Positions 14,849 to 23,939 of a stretch of DNA of 29,994 bases are shown here, in pieces; positions within the stretch are counted from its first letter, which is position 1; each line of letters opens with the position of its first letter. A model generated the notes under the pieces. The model was not told the DNA's origin. It saw only the letters and a list, made by a program, of their open reading frames with translations, and did not search any database. The stretch spans positions 1 to 29,994 of the forward strand of contig JAFUPG010000052.1 in the NCBI GenBank assembly GCA_017481325.1, given 5' to 3'. This DNA is from Oscillospiraceae bacterium. GTDB taxonomy: Bacteria; Bacillota_A; Clostridia; Oscillospirales; Oscillospiraceae. The position numbers and the translations under genes were made by a program.

Positions 14849-15406
14849 TTACTTCAGGGCGGATTTGTTCTGAATGAAGTACTCTACGCCGGAGTAGAGG
14901 GTAGTGACGGAAATAGCGATGACGCTGATCCAGTTGAAGATATTAACAAAGCACTCGCCCAGCAGATCCTTGAAGAAAGCGCCGTTGAAGGCCAGCATGC
15001 CGCAGAGGCAGATCATGGTCACGGCGGTCTTGACCTTGCCCGACCAGCCGGCTGCGATCACATTGCCCTTGCCGGAGGCCACCATACGCAGGCCGCTGAC
15101 AGCGAATTCACGGGTCAGTACGATCATCAGCGCCCAGGCGGGAAAGATGCCCCACTCGCAGAACATAGCCATGGCGGCAATCACAAGAACCTTATCCGCC
15201 AGAGGATCCAGGAACTTGCCCAAAGTGGACACCTGATGGCAGCGACGGGCAACCTCGCCGTCAATGAGATCGGTAATGCTGGCAATGGCGAAGATCGCCA
15301 AGGAGACGTAAAGCATATACTCTCTGGTCTCCGCCAGGTACATGGTCACCATGAAAATGGGGATCAGGAAAATACGGACAAAGGTAATTTTGGTTGCAGT
15401 AGTCAT
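14849..15406 (-). CDS. pgsA: CDP-diacylglycerol-glycerol-3-phosphate 3-phosphatidyltransferase
   Basis: PgsA makes phosphatidylglycerol phosphate, the committed step to phosphatidylglycerol and cardiolipin, in the cytoplasmic membrane. The 185-residue protein is typical in length. It carries the full CDP-alcohol phosphotransferase signature D-G-x2-A-R-x8-G-x3-D-x3-D (from about residue 48: DGEVARR then LGKFLDPLADK), and several hydrophobic helices span the rest. Its ATG overlaps the rimO stop by 4 bp (ATGA), and GAGGAGG just upstream lies within rimO. The rimO-pgsA pairing is common in Clostridia. Confidence 0.96.
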   Translation of the reverse strand: MTTATKITFVRIFLIPIFMVTMYLAETREYMLYVSLAIFAIASITDLIDGEVARRCHQVSTLGKFLDPLADKVLVIAAMAMFCEWGIFPAWALMIVLTREFAVSGLRMVASGKGNVIAAGWSGKVKTAVTMICLCGMLAFNGAFFKDLLGECFVNIFNWISVIAISVTTLYSGVEYFIQNKSALK

Positions 15407-16731
15407 TCTTCTACCTCCTCGGCAATGAGATCTCCGTCCTGAACATCGGTGACAATGACATTCACGAAGCTGCCCACACGAACGGTACGCTCTGCGGTAA
15501 ACAGCACTCTGCCGTCGATATCAGGGGAATCCATATAGGTTCTGCCGAAATAGCAGTCATTTTCATCGTCATAGCCCTCGCAGAGGACTTCCAGGGTCTT
15601 ATCCAGCTGTGCCTCGTAGAACTCGTCCATAATCCGGGACTGCAGTTCTGCCACGATCTCGGCACGGTGGGTGGCCACCTCTTCAGGCGGATAATCCATC
15701 TTAGCGGCGGCAGTTCCCTCCTCGGGAGAAAAGGCGAATGCGCCTACACGCTCTAACTTATGCTCCTTGAGCCAGCTGCAAAGCTCTTCAAACTCGGCTT
15801 CGCCCTCGCCGGGGAGACCGCAGATCAGGCTGGTACGGATCACCACACCGGGAATCCGCTGGCGGAGTTTCCGGAAAAGCACATCCATCTCCTGACGGGT
15901 GCCACGGCGGTTCATGAGTTTGAGGATCTTGTCGTTGACGTGCTGGATGGGGATATCGATGTACTTGACGATCTTGGGCTCGGAGGCGATGACATCGATG
16001 AGCTCATCGGTCATCTCATCGGGGTATAGATAGTGAACTCTGACCCAGTGAAGCTTTTCGATCTTGCACAGTTCACGCAGCAGTTCCGGTAACATCCGCT
16101 TGCCGTAGTTGTCGATGCCGTAGCGGCTGGTATCCTGAGCGACCACGATCAGTTCTTTTACACCGTCCTCTGCCAGCATTCTGGCCTCATAGAGACAGTC
16201 GTCCATGGTTCTGCTGCGGAACTTGCCTCTCAGGGAGGGGATCACGCAGTAGGAACAGCGGTTGTCGCAGCCCTCGGCGATTTTTAAGTAGGCATAGTAT
16301 TCGGGGGTGGTCAGCACTCTGCCCACTTCGTCCACGGGGGCATCGATATCCCCGAACAAGCTGACCTGTTCACCACTCAGGAGCTGCTGCGCCACGGAAA
16401 CAATATCGCCGTAGCTACCTGTGCCCAGAACGCCGTCTACCTCGGGCATTTCCTGCAAAATTTCGTCCTGATAGCGCTGGGACAGACAGCCGGTGACCAA
16501 AATTTTGCCAATAACACCGGCGGCCTTCAGTTCACCCATGGCCAGAATATTATCAATGGCCTCGCTCTTGGCAGAGTCGATGAAGCCACAGGTATTGATG
16601 ATCACAAGATCTGCATCCTGCACATCGGGCAGGATCTCAAAACCGGCCTCCCGCAGCAGATAGAGCATCTGCTCCGCATTGACCTGGTTCTTTGCGCAGC
16701 CCAGGGAGATCATCCCTACACGTTGATTCAT
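15403..16731 (-). CDS. rimO: Ribosomal protein S12 methylthiotransferase RimO
   Basis: This radical-SAM enzyme adds a methylthio group to a conserved aspartate of ribosomal protein S12 in family members studied. The 442-residue protein has an N-terminal MTTase domain whose cysteines (SLGCAKN, NTCGF, TGCLSQR) bind one Fe-S cluster. A radical-SAM CxxxCxxC motif follows (GCDNRCSYCVIPSLRG, cysteines near 155-162), and the C-terminal TRAM domain ends with YMDSPDIDGRVLFT...VGSFVNVIVTD. The wording SLGCAKNQVN and the short C-terminus favour RimO over the tRNA enzyme MiaB. It follows recX after 21 bp and is coupled to pgsA. Confidence 0.96.
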   Translation of the reverse strand: MNQRVGMISLGCAKNQVNAEQMLYLLREAGFEILPDVQDADLVIINTCGFIDSAKSEAIDNILAMGELKAAGVIGKILVTGCLSQRYQDEILQEMPEVDGVLGTGSYGDIVSVAQQLLSGEQVSLFGDIDAPVDEVGRVLTTPEYYAYLKIAEGCDNRCSYCVIPSLRGKFRSRTMDDCLYEARMLAEDGVKELIVVAQDTSRYGIDNYGKRMLPELLRELCKIEKLHWVRVHYLYPDEMTDELIDVIASEPKIVKYIDIPIQHVNDKILKLMNRRGTRQEMDVLFRKLRQRIPGVVIRTSLICGLPGEGEAEFEELCSWLKEHKLERVGAFAFSPEEGTAAAKMDYPPEEVATHRAEIVAELQSRIMDEFYEAQLDKTLEVLCEGYDDENDCYFGRTYMDSPDIDGRVLFTAERTVRVGSFVNVIVTDVQDGDLIAEEVEE

Positions 16732-16752
16732 AGGTACAAAACCTCTTTTCCT

Positions 16753-17379
16753 TTATTCTTCCGGAAGCACCTCATCGGGGACATAGCGCTCTATGGCTCG
16801 GCGGATATCGCTCCACTTATGCCCACGGCGCAAAAGCGCATCACAGGCACGTTTACACTCTGCCCGATCCGGAACAGCGCCACGGAAACGCTTCTGCAAG
16901 AAAGCGTCAATGGCATCCTCCTGCCCCGGCAGATCCTCCAGAACCTCGTCCCAAAGGGACTTGGGAATACGTTTTTCATAGAGCATTTGGCGAATTCTGG
17001 CTTCGCCATAGCCCTTGGCAAGACCGCTTCGGACGATCTGTTGCGCCGCTTGGCGATCATCCAGCAGCTTCAGATCCGTGAGCCAGGCCACCGCCTCGGC
17101 AGCGTGCTCCGGGCTCTCCCCTTTCTGTACAAGGCGCTGCTGTAAATCCCGCTTGGACACCGTGCTCTGGGAGATAATCCTGAGGGCACGATCCTTGCAG
17201 GAGGCCTTTGCGCCGTCGGCGCAGAGCTTCTCATAGGTCTCCTCCTGCAGCTCCATGCCGGAGCAAAGCCCGTACTGAGCAATGACCGTGGGCAGCAGCA
17301 GGAGGCTCTTGCCGTTATCCAGACGCAGACGCAGCTTTCCCGAAGGGGAGCGGGTCTGCTCGATGGACTCAATCCTCAT
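16753..17379 (-). CDS. recX: Regulatory protein RecX
   Basis: RecX binds RecA filaments and limits their extension. The 208-residue product shows the three-helix tandem repeats of the family: [62 protein letters not shown], and a C-terminal [20 protein letters not shown]. An extra N-terminal segment of about 60 residues, common in Bacillota, precedes them. The start ATG (17379) lies inside the last codons of recA (11-bp overlap), so translation is probably coupled; a TTG one codon earlier is also possible. Adjacent, same-strand recA fits its function. Confidence 0.92.
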   Translation of the reverse strand: MRIESIEQTRSPSGKLRLRLDNGKSLLLLPTVIAQYGLCSGMELQEETYEKLCADGAKASCKDRALRIISQSTVSKRDLQQRLVQKGESPEHAAEAVAWLTDLKLLDDRQAAQQIVRSGLAKGYGEARIRQMLYEKRIPKSLWDEVLEDLPGQEDAIDAFLQKRFRGAVPDRAECKRACDALLRRGHKWSDIRRAIERYVPDEVLPEE

Positions 17380-18466
17380 CAAAATCGTCGGCAGAAATGT
17401 CTACGGCCTTACCGGCGGCCTTGCCCTTGCTGCGGCTCTGGTTGACCTGCTTCAGATGCTCTCTGACCTTGGCCTCCAGCTCCTCTGCGATCTCGGGATG
17501 ATCCATAATGTACTGCTTGGCATTGTCTCTGCCCTGGCCGATGCGCTCGCCCTTGACGGAGAACCAGCTGCCGCTCTTATTGACCAGCTCCAACTCCACT
17601 GCCATATCCAGCAGCTCGCCGTACTTGGAGATGCCTTCGCCGTACATGATATCAAAGACAGCCTCACGGAAGGGAGGCGCAACCTTATTCTTAATGACCT
17701 TGACACGGGTGCGGTTGCCTACCACAGCGCCGCCGTCCTTAATAGCTTCTACCTTGCGGACATCCAGGCGGACGGAGGAGTAGAACTTCAGGGCATTACC
17801 GCCGGTGGTGGTCTCGGGGTTGCCGTACATGACACCGATCTTCATACGCAGCTGGTTGATGAAGATGACTACGCAGTTGGTCTTGGAGATGGTGCCGGCC
17901 AGCTTACGCAGGGCCTGGGACATGAGTCTGGCCTGCAGACCCACAAAGGCATCACCCATCTCACCCTCGATCTCCTGACGGGGCACCAGGGCGGCCACGG
18001 AGTCCACGACCACAACGTCGATGGCACCGGAACGTACCAGAGCATCGGTGATCTCCAGCGCCTGTTCTCCGGTATCGGGCTGGGAGACCAGCATGGAGTC
18101 AATGTCAACACCGATGGCAGCGGCATAGGTGGGGTCCAGAGCGTGCTCGGCATCCACGAAGGCTACCTCGCCGCCCTTTTTCTGAGCCTCTGCAACCACG
18201 TGCAGCGCCAGAGTAGTCTTACCGGAGGATTCGGGGCCGTAGATCTCAATGATTCTGCCACGGGGCAGACCGCCAATGCCCAGGGCGGCATCCAGCGCCA
18301 GAGAGCCGGTGGAAATGGCATCCACACTGACCTCAGGGCAGTCACCCAGACGCATCACAGAGCCCTTACCGAAGCTCTTTTCGATCTGATGCAGGGCGGT
18401 TTCCAATGCTTTCTTCTTATCCTCTGCGGGTGCAGGGGCTTCATAAGCGGATTTCTTCTGTGCCAT
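17369..18466 (-). CDS. recA: Recombinase RecA
   Basis: RecA forms ATP-dependent filaments on single-stranded DNA, drives strand exchange and triggers LexA cleavage. The 365-residue protein has Walker A (GPESSGKTT, near 74-82), Walker B ([12 protein letters not shown], near 150), the L1/L2 DNA-binding loops (including QALRKLAG and GGNALKFY), and an acidic C-terminal tail ending DDFDED. An Ala/Pro-rich N-terminal extension ([14 protein letters not shown]) precedes the core. It lies 3 bp after prmC and overlaps recX. I saw no SOS box or separate promoter in front of it, so it may depend on upstream transcription. Confidence 0.99.
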   Translation of the reverse strand: MAQKKSAYEAPAPAEDKKKALETALHQIEKSFGKGSVMRLGDCPEVSVDAISTGSLALDAALGIGGLPRGRIIEIYGPESSGKTTLALHVVAEAQKKGGEVAFVDAEHALDPTYAAAIGVDIDSMLVSQPDTGEQALEITDALVRSGAIDVVVVDSVAALVPRQEIEGEMGDAFVGLQARLMSQALRKLAGTISKTNCVVIFINQLRMKIGVMYGNPETTTGGNALKFYSSVRLDVRKVEAIKDGGAVVGNRTRVKVIKNKVAPPFREAVFDIMYGEGISKYGELLDMAVELELVNKSGSWFSVKGERIGQGRDNAKQYIMDHPEIAEELEAKVREHLKQVNQSRSKGKAAGKAVDISADDFDED

Positions 18467-18469
18467 AAC

Positions 18470-19339
18470 TTACGCTTCCTCTCTTTTCTGAGCCAGAACG
18501 GCTCGAATAATTTCCTGTGTATCTTCTCTCAGTTCTACAATTTGATATCCATGCTCTATCAGAAGTTGGCAGACCGCCTTCTCCTGCCCCTTGCCGAATT
18601 CAAAGCAGATCCAGCCGCCGGGGCACAAAACAGAGCTGTAATTCTCTAAAATAGCACGGTAAAAGTCCAGACCGTCCTCGCCGCCGTGAAGGGCGATGTT
18701 GGGCTCGAAATCACGGACAGAGGGATCCAGCTCTGCCATTTCTTTTGTCGTAATATAGGGGGGATTGGCGACGATCATATGGAAGGTGCCTAAGAAATCC
18801 TGGGCAGGCTTCATGACATCCAGTGGGATGCACTTGACTCTCGCCGCCATACGCTGATCCTGCACATTCCGTCTTGCCACACGCAAAGCCGCCTGGCTGA
18901 TATCCGCCAGTGTCACACGGGCATCCTTCACCCGCTTGGCAATGGCAAGGCCGATACAGCCGGAGCCGGTGCAAAGATCCAAAATTCGGGGGTCCTGCTG
19001 TAAGAACAGGGCCTTCTTGACCGCTAACTCCGTGACCACCATGGTGTCATCTCTGGGAATAAGCACATCGGGGGTAACGGTGAGGGTCATGTCATAAAAA
19101 TCCCACTGGCCTAAAATATAGGGCATGGGCTCTCCTGCCAGATAGCGGGAGACAAAGCTCTCCGCCAGTTCGCAGATCTCCTCGGAGGCGTAGAGCTCAC
19201 GGTCGGAGATCATCTGCTCCGCCGTCTTACCGGAGGCGGCACAGACCAGCTCACGGGCAATGTTGGAGGCAAAGCGGCCTTCCTTCTCCAAAAGGGCTCT
19301 ACGGGCATCCAAATACAGATCCGCATATTTCTTTACCAT
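18470..19339 (-). CDS. prmC: Peptide chain release factor N5-glutamine methyltransferase
   Basis: PrmC methylates the glutamine of the GGQ motif in release factors RF1 and RF2 using SAM. The 289-residue protein has an N-terminal helical substrate-binding region (with YILGQWDFY, RDDTMVVTELAVKKA) and a Rossmann methyltransferase domain. The latter contains the SAM motif LDLCTGSGCIGLAIA (about 112-126) and the catalytic NPPY (about 187-190). Its start overlaps the DUF1385 gene by 7 bp and has a GGAGGAGGG Shine-Dalgarno inside that gene. The DUF1385-prmC order is frequent in Clostridia, where prfA often follows; here recA follows instead. Confidence 0.96.
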   Translation of the reverse strand: MVKKYADLYLDARRALLEKEGRFASNIARELVCAASGKTAEQMISDRELYASEEICELAESFVSRYLAGEPMPYILGQWDFYDMTLTVTPDVLIPRDDTMVVTELAVKKALFLQQDPRILDLCTGSGCIGLAIAKRVKDARVTLADISQAALRVARRNVQDQRMAARVKCIPLDVMKPAQDFLGTFHMIVANPPYITTKEMAELDPSVRDFEPNIALHGGEDGLDFYRAILENYSSVLCPGGWICFEFGKGQEKAVCQLLIEHGYQIVELREDTQEIIRAVLAQKREEA

Positions 19340-20328
19340 CGATCTGCGCCCTCCTCCTTCGGAAGCACTTCCGTCAATGCGGTAATTGCTACCTCGATCA
19401 TGCTGTCGTCGGGCTCATTGGTGGTCAGATACTGCAGCCACATACCGGGAGCGGACAGGGCACGGGTAAACCAATTGTCAAAGCGGCCAACCAGACGGTT
19501 CAGCTCATAGCTGATACCCACAACGATAGGCAGAAGAACCAGCTTCAGCGCCACACGAACCAGCGCATTGAGAATGCCGCTTTCAAAGGTAGGTGTAATG
19601 GGTGCCAGGAAGTGGGAGGCCACAGAGAACACCAGAATGGAGATAATAATCACCACAAAAAGGAAGCTGGTGCCGCAACGGGGATGCAGACGGGTCTGCT
19701 TGCGGACATTTTCTACCGTCAGGGGCAGCTTGGCCTCATAGCAGCGGATGGATTTATGCTCCGCACCGTGATAGGAGAAGGTGCGCTTCATATCCTTCAT
19801 ACGACTGACCAGGAAGAGATAGCCCAGGAAGATCACAATGCGAACCACACCCTCCAGAATGTTGCGGACGAATTCATTCTCTGTAATGAAGCGGTTGATA
19901 AAGGAGCCGATCAGGGAGGGCAGCACGAAAAACAGCCCCACGGAGAACAGAATGCCGATCATCACCGCAATGGTAATCACAGTGTTCTTCGCCTTTTCGG
20001 AGGAGAGCTTCTTTTCCAGCCACGCATCAAACTTGCTCTGCTCGCCGTTCTCCTCCTCATCGTCCTCGCCGAAGAACTCCGCAGAGTACATCAGAGCGGA
20101 GACGCCGGTTTTCATAGAGGAGCAGAAATTGAAAATTCCACGGAGGAAGGGCACTTTTTTCACAGAATACTTGGGAATGGGCTTACGATCCTCGACTTTA
20201 ATTTTCAGTTCTTCCTTGGTTCGGACAACGGTGGAAACTTTCTCAGGCCCCATCATCATGATGCCCTCGATGAGCGCCTGTCCGCCGATCATGGTTTTAA
20301 ACTTCTCTTGATTTTCTTTCTTTGCCAT
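19333..20328 (-). CDS. DUF1385 (YqhQ-like) membrane protein
   Basis: The function of this family is unknown to me. The 331-residue protein has the family's conserved start (MIGGQALIEGIMMMGP), a central YHGAEHKSIRCYE and an HPRCGTSF motif. These stretches, rich in His, Cys, Glu and Arg, could bind a metal or be catalytic. About four to five hydrophobic helices are visible (near 115-145, 160-180, 220-245 and 255-280), so it sits in the cytoplasmic membrane. It lies between the histidine kinase gene (12-bp gap) and prmC (7-bp overlap). The prmC linkage is conserved across many Clostridia and suggests a housekeeping role. Confidence 0.9.
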   Translation of the reverse strand: MAKKENQEKFKTMIGGQALIEGIMMMGPEKVSTVVRTKEELKIKVEDRKPIPKYSVKKVPFLRGIFNFCSSMKTGVSALMYSAEFFGEDDEEENGEQSKFDAWLEKKLSSEKAKNTVITIAVMIGILFSVGLFFVLPSLIGSFINRFITENEFVRNILEGVVRIVIFLGYLFLVSRMKDMKRTFSYHGAEHKSIRCYEAKLPLTVENVRKQTRLHPRCGTSFLFVVIIISILVFSVASHFLAPITPTFESGILNALVRVALKLVLLPIVVGISYELNRLVGRFDNWFTRALSAPGMWLQYLTTNEPDDSMIEVAITALTEVLPKEEGADRW

Positions 20329-20340
20329 AGTGTGTCCTTT

Positions 20341-21768
20341 CTACTGAGCAGAGACCGGCAGGCTGATGGTAACCAGCGTACCGCCACCCTCGGCATTGCT
20401 CAGGGTCAGCTCGCCGGAATGCATGGTAACGATCTCCTCGCAGACCGCAAGGCCGATGCCGCTGCCACGTGCCTTGGACGAGCCCTTATAAAATCTCTTT
20501 TTGACCAGAGGAATCTCCTCTTCGGGAATGCCGGGGCCGAAGTCCCGGATGCGGATCACTACATGCTCCTGCTCCAGGCGGATCTCTGCGGTGATCTTCC
20601 CTCCCTCGCCGCCGTGCTTGGCAGCATTGTCCAGAATATTCAGGAATACCTGGCGCATACGGGCGGGATCACAGGGGATCTCGGGAATATCGTCGTCATT
20701 TTCCAGATAAATCAGTTCGATATTTTCCTGACGGAGCTGGGAGCCGTACATAAATACGGTATCTTCAAAATCCGAGCGGATATCGCTCAGAGATACATTC
20801 AAATTAAATCTGCCATCCTGGATTCTGGTGAATTCCAGAAGTTCCTCCACCATGCCGGTCAGGCGCTTGGACTCCCGGAGGATAATCCCCAGGCCACGCT
20901 TGGCCTCTGTACGTTCCACGCTGCCTCCGGCTGACAGAAGTGTCTCAGACCAACCGCTGATGGCGGTCAGAGGGGTGCGCAGCTCGTGAGAAACCGAGGA
21001 GACGAACTCCGACTGCATTTTCTCCGACTGGCTGATCTTGATGGACATATCGTTGATGGTATCTGCCAGTTCGCCGATCTCGTCGTCGAAATGCCGCTGG
21101 ATCTGGATGCCGTAGCTGCCGGCGGCAATGCGCTTGGCGGTGGCAGTAATTTCAGAGACGGGCTCTAAAATGGACTTCAGATAGTAGCGGCCGCTGCCGT
21201 AAACAATCAGCAGCAGGATGATACCCACCAGGGAAATGACCAGGGTAAAGGTCAGGATCTGATGATCCACCAGCTTCAGGCTGGTAACATAGCGCAGAAC
21301 GCCTATCACCTCGCCGTTGGAGTAGATCAGAGGGCTGGAGACCGCCATGATCCGCTCGCCGGTTGCGGGGTTTTTGCCCGTAAAGGTACTGATCTCACGG
21401 TTCTGTATGGCGAGATCAATATCCTCCGTTGCCTCTACCTCCGAAGAAAGAGGGCTGTAGGAGGAGGCAACGATACGGTAATTTGTATCGATAAACTGGA
21501 TCTCCAAAACATCCTTGGAGTCAAAGGTCTGGGTAAACTTGGCGCAGGACTGGTAATATTCATGATAGCTCTGACCTGCATAGGTCTCAAAGAACAGGGT
21601 GCTGGTGCGTGCCTTGGAGCGAAGACCCGCCTCCATATTGGAATAATAATAGGCTGCGACGGTCACGGATAAAGCCGTGACACACAGAAGCACGATGGCC
21701 AGCACGATGCTCAAGGTATTGCGAAGCCAGCGACCCTTCAGGCCCTTTGTTTGCTTGATGGCACTCAC
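20341..21768 (-). CDS. Membrane sensor histidine kinase (PhoR/WalK-like layout)
   Basis: The 475-residue kinase has a first membrane helix (about 16-40), an extracellular sensor-like region of about 130 residues (Cache/PAS-like in size, with IQFIDTNYRIVASS) and a second helix (about 175-197). HAMP (about 200-250), HisKA with SHELRTPLTAI (phospho-accepting His near 260) and HATPase with NILDNAAKHGG, DFGPGIP and GSGIGLAV follow. It should phosphorylate the response regulator encoded just upstream. The start is uncertain: GTG 21768 overlaps the end of a GGGGAGG site, but no better start was found before the first helix. The architecture matches PhoR and WalK; the 11-bp repeats upstream of the operon favour a PhoR-like role. 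Confidence 0.93.
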   Translation of the reverse strand: MSAIKQTKGLKGRWLRNTLSIVLAIVLLCVTALSVTVAAYYYSNMEAGLRSKARTSTLFFETYAGQSYHEYYQSCAKFTQTFDSKDVLEIQFIDTNYRIVASSYSPLSSEVEATEDIDLAIQNREISTFTGKNPATGERIMAVSSPLIYSNGEVIGVLRYVTSLKLVDHQILTFTLVISLVGIILLLIVYGSGRYYLKSILEPVSEITATAKRIAAGSYGIQIQRHFDDEIGELADTINDMSIKISQSEKMQSEFVSSVSHELRTPLTAISGWSETLLSAGGSVERTEAKRGLGIILRESKRLTGMVEELLEFTRIQDGRFNLNVSLSDIRSDFEDTVFMYGSQLRQENIELIYLENDDDIPEIPCDPARMRQVFLNILDNAAKHGGEGGKITAEIRLEQEHVVIRIRDFGPGIPEEEIPLVKKRFYKGSSKARGSGIGLAVCEEIVTMHSGELTLSNAEGGGTLVTISLPVSAQ

Positions 21769-21795
21769 CTCCCCGAGAAATTGATGCTTTGAGGC

Positions 21796-22482
21796 TTAGA
21801 GCCCCCACTTATAGCCAAAGCCCCAGACCGTGGTGATATAGGTAGGGTTGGCGGTATTGTCTTCGATCTTAATGCGCAGACGGCGAATGTTGACGTCTAC
21901 GATCTTCAGTTCGCCCTCATAATCCCGACCCCAAACCGCAGTGAGAATATCCTCACGAGACAGGGCTCTGCCGGGATTCTGCATAAAGAGCTGGATGATG
22001 GCATATTCCATCTGGGTCAGCTTGATCCGTCTGCCCTCTTTTTCCAGGGTGCGATTGCGGATATTCAGGGTGAAGGGCTCGTGGACAATGATCTCCGGAT
22101 CAGTCTCGCCGGTGCCGCCGATGCGGCGGTACAGCGCATCAATACGAGCCGTCAGTTCTGCGGGAGAGAAGGGCTTGGTTACATAGTCGTCAGCGCCGGT
22201 CATCAGACCGGTGACCTTGTCCATCTCCTGGGTACGTGCGGTGAGCATAATGATACCAATGGTCTTGTTGGTGGCACGGATATTGCGGCAGACCTCAAAG
22301 CCGTCGATATCCGGCAGCATAATATCCAGAATCGCCACCCCAATATCAGGGTTCTCCTTCAGGCGTTCCAAAGCTTCCATGCCGGTGCCGGCCTCAATGG
22401 GATCATAGCCCGCACGCTTTAAATTAATGACCACAAAAGATCGGATGCTGACTTCATCCTCTAAGATCAAAACTTTTTTCAT
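21796..22482 (-). CDS. OmpR/PhoB-family response regulator
   Basis: The 228-residue protein has a receiver domain (1-120) with the acidic pocket (LEDE at 7-10), phospho-accepting Asp near 53 (AILDIMLPDIDG), the switch Thr in MLTA and Lys in YVTKPF. A winged-helix DNA-binding domain (about 130-226) follows, ending RRLRIKIEDN and YITTVWGFGYKW, the signature of the OmpR/PhoB class. It lies between a lipoprotein gene (35 bp upstream) and its kinase (27 bp downstream). Members of this class bind direct repeats spaced by 11 bp, and such repeats occur at the promoter of this operon, so autoregulation is likely. Confidence 0.96.
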   Translation of the reverse strand: MKKVLILEDEVSIRSFVVINLKRAGYDPIEAGTGMEALERLKENPDIGVAILDIMLPDIDGFEVCRNIRATNKTIGIIMLTARTQEMDKVTGLMTGADDYVTKPFSPAELTARIDALYRRIGGTGETDPEIIVHEPFTLNIRNRTLEKEGRRIKLTQMEYAIIQLFMQNPGRALSREDILTAVWGRDYEGELKIVDVNIRRLRIKIEDNTANPTYITTVWGFGYKWGL

Positions 22483-22517
22483 TCTATATTCCCTCCGTTT
22501 GAAACGATCATGTCTAT

Positions 22518-23843
22518 TTATTCGCCCGTCTCGCCGGTGTTCCAGTCGATACGGATAAAGTGGAAACTGTCTTTGATATCCTGCAGCGGAATGCTCATGT
22601 CCATAATGCGGCAGAAGTAGCTGATCTCACCCTTGGAATTGAACTTGATCCACTCCTGATTTGACTGTGCCCTCTGAGCACCGTCGCCGGACAGTGCTGC
22701 CAGCGAAAACAGCGGCTGCAACGCTCCATCCTCCCCTAAGAGGGAGAAGTTATAGACCATGGTGCTGTCAAAAGCGCTGCTTCGGGTTACAATGAGATCC
22801 TCTGCCCAATTTTCCGGTACGCTGAGATACCAGCCGCCGGAATAATTGTGGTAGGTCAGCGCCTTGCGCTCCTCACCGCCACCGGGAGACAGGTTGTACC
22901 AGGAGATCAGGGACTGATTCTCCGAAGAGCTGTCCTCCGCTACGCTCTGAAGGGGCAGCAGACGGGGCAGCTCAATGAGGCCGTCGTCGTCGATATCGCT
23001 GCTGTAAACGTAGTACTCACGGACGGTCTGCACCGCAGTATCGGCGCTTTCATCCAGAGCCAAATTGGTGAATTCTCCACGGTAGATGCCGAACACATCG
23101 GTGACAATGGTATTTTCTCCGTACTCCGAGCCTACAAAAACCGCCGGGATGTTCCGGCTCATTCTGCCGGTAATGATCCGCTTGACCGCATGGGCCGGAG
23201 CGCTCATTCTCGCCTCTACCTCACGGTAAAGCTGTTCCTCCTGCCAATGGTAGAATTCGGCAATGCCGTTTTTGGCATCGGCATCGGAGCGGAGCAGCAC
23301 CAAATCCGTAAGGCCGTCGGAATTCAGGTCGCCGGTGATAAACTCGGAATAGCTGGCACTCAGTAATTCCGTCATCACACCGTCTTGCAGGGTATAGACA
23401 CTGAGGCTGCAGGCCACCTGCTCACTGAGTCGGCGACCGACTACGATCTCATTGCCGCCCTTACCATCCAGCTGAGCATATTGCACACGGTCAAAGGCAC
23501 TACCTGCGCCGTCCAGCTTCGCAAGGAGATGATAATTCTCGCCCTGTTTATGGAAAACGCACAGGGACATGGGAGTATCCCCTGCCCCACGGATGTAGAC
23601 CAGCGCTTCGTTTTCGCCATCGCCATCCAAATCGCTCAGCTGCACCGCCTGCTGGTTGTCCCCTGCCATGGGAGGCGCATAAGCGCCGTCATAGGGGAGA
23701 ATCTCCTCCACAGCGGTCTGCAGATCGTAGAAATCACGGGACTGCTTCGGCATGGCGTAAAGGCTCTCTGCAGGGTCCAGGAAGCAGCCGCCAAGCCCCA
23801 GACTCATAGCAAAAAGTATCACAAAGAGTAACAAGCGTTTCAA
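22518..23843 (-). CDS. Lipoprotein with VCBS/FG-GAP-like repeats
   Basis: The 441-residue protein begins with a lipoprotein signal peptide (lipobox LGGC, Cys20), so it should be anchored on the outer face of the membrane. Several calcium-loop-like segments (DLDGDGENEALVY, DLNSDGLTDLVLL, DIDDDGLIELP) resemble FG-GAP/VCBS beta-propeller blades, spread over about 65-300. The C-terminal third has no motif I recognise. It starts with TTG 23843 after AAAGGAGG. It is the first gene of the operon with the response regulator and kinase, so a sensory or accessory role with that two-component system is plausible but inferred. The promoter with 11-12-bp repeats lies directly upstream. Confidence 0.85.
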   Translation of the reverse strand: MKRLLLFVILFAMSLGLGGCFLDPAESLYAMPKQSRDFYDLQTAVEEILPYDGAYAPPMAGDNQQAVQLSDLDGDGENEALVYIRGAGDTPMSLCVFHKQGENYHLLAKLDGAGSAFDRVQYAQLDGKGGNEIVVGRRLSEQVACSLSVYTLQDGVMTELLSASYSEFITGDLNSDGLTDLVLLRSDADAKNGIAEFYHWQEEQLYREVEARMSAPAHAVKRIITGRMSRNIPAVFVGSEYGENTIVTDVFGIYRGEFTNLALDESADTAVQTVREYYVYSSDIDDDGLIELPRLLPLQSVAEDSSSENQSLISWYNLSPGGGEERKALTYHNYSGGWYLSVPENWAEDLIVTRSSAFDSTMVYNFSLLGEDGALQPLFSLAALSGDGAQRAQSNQEWIKFNSKGEISYFCRIMDMSIPLQDIKDSFHFIRIDWNTGETGE

Positions 23844-23884
23844 AGCAGCGCCTCCTTTCCCATTATGTTTCCATACAGAAATAC

Positions 23885-23937
23885 ATTATAGCACAGATCG
23901 TAACAAAAGTGTAGTCTTATGGTAACGAAAAATGTAA
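23885..23937 (-). promoter_or_regulatory. Operon promoter with four phased TTAC/CTAC boxes (PhoP/PhoB-like)
   Basis: On the minus strand a perfect -10 TATAAT (23890-23885) is preceded by four short direct repeats: TTAC at 23937-23934, TTAC at 23925-23922, CTAC at 23914-23911 and TTAC at 23903-23900. Spacings are 12, 11 and 11 bp. The -35 region is poor (TACACT). Direct TTAACA-like repeats every 11 bp are the known binding pattern of PhoP/PhoB-class regulators, and the operon encodes such a regulator. The first box touches the end of dnaE. Confidence 0.7.
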
Positions 23938-23939
23938 AT

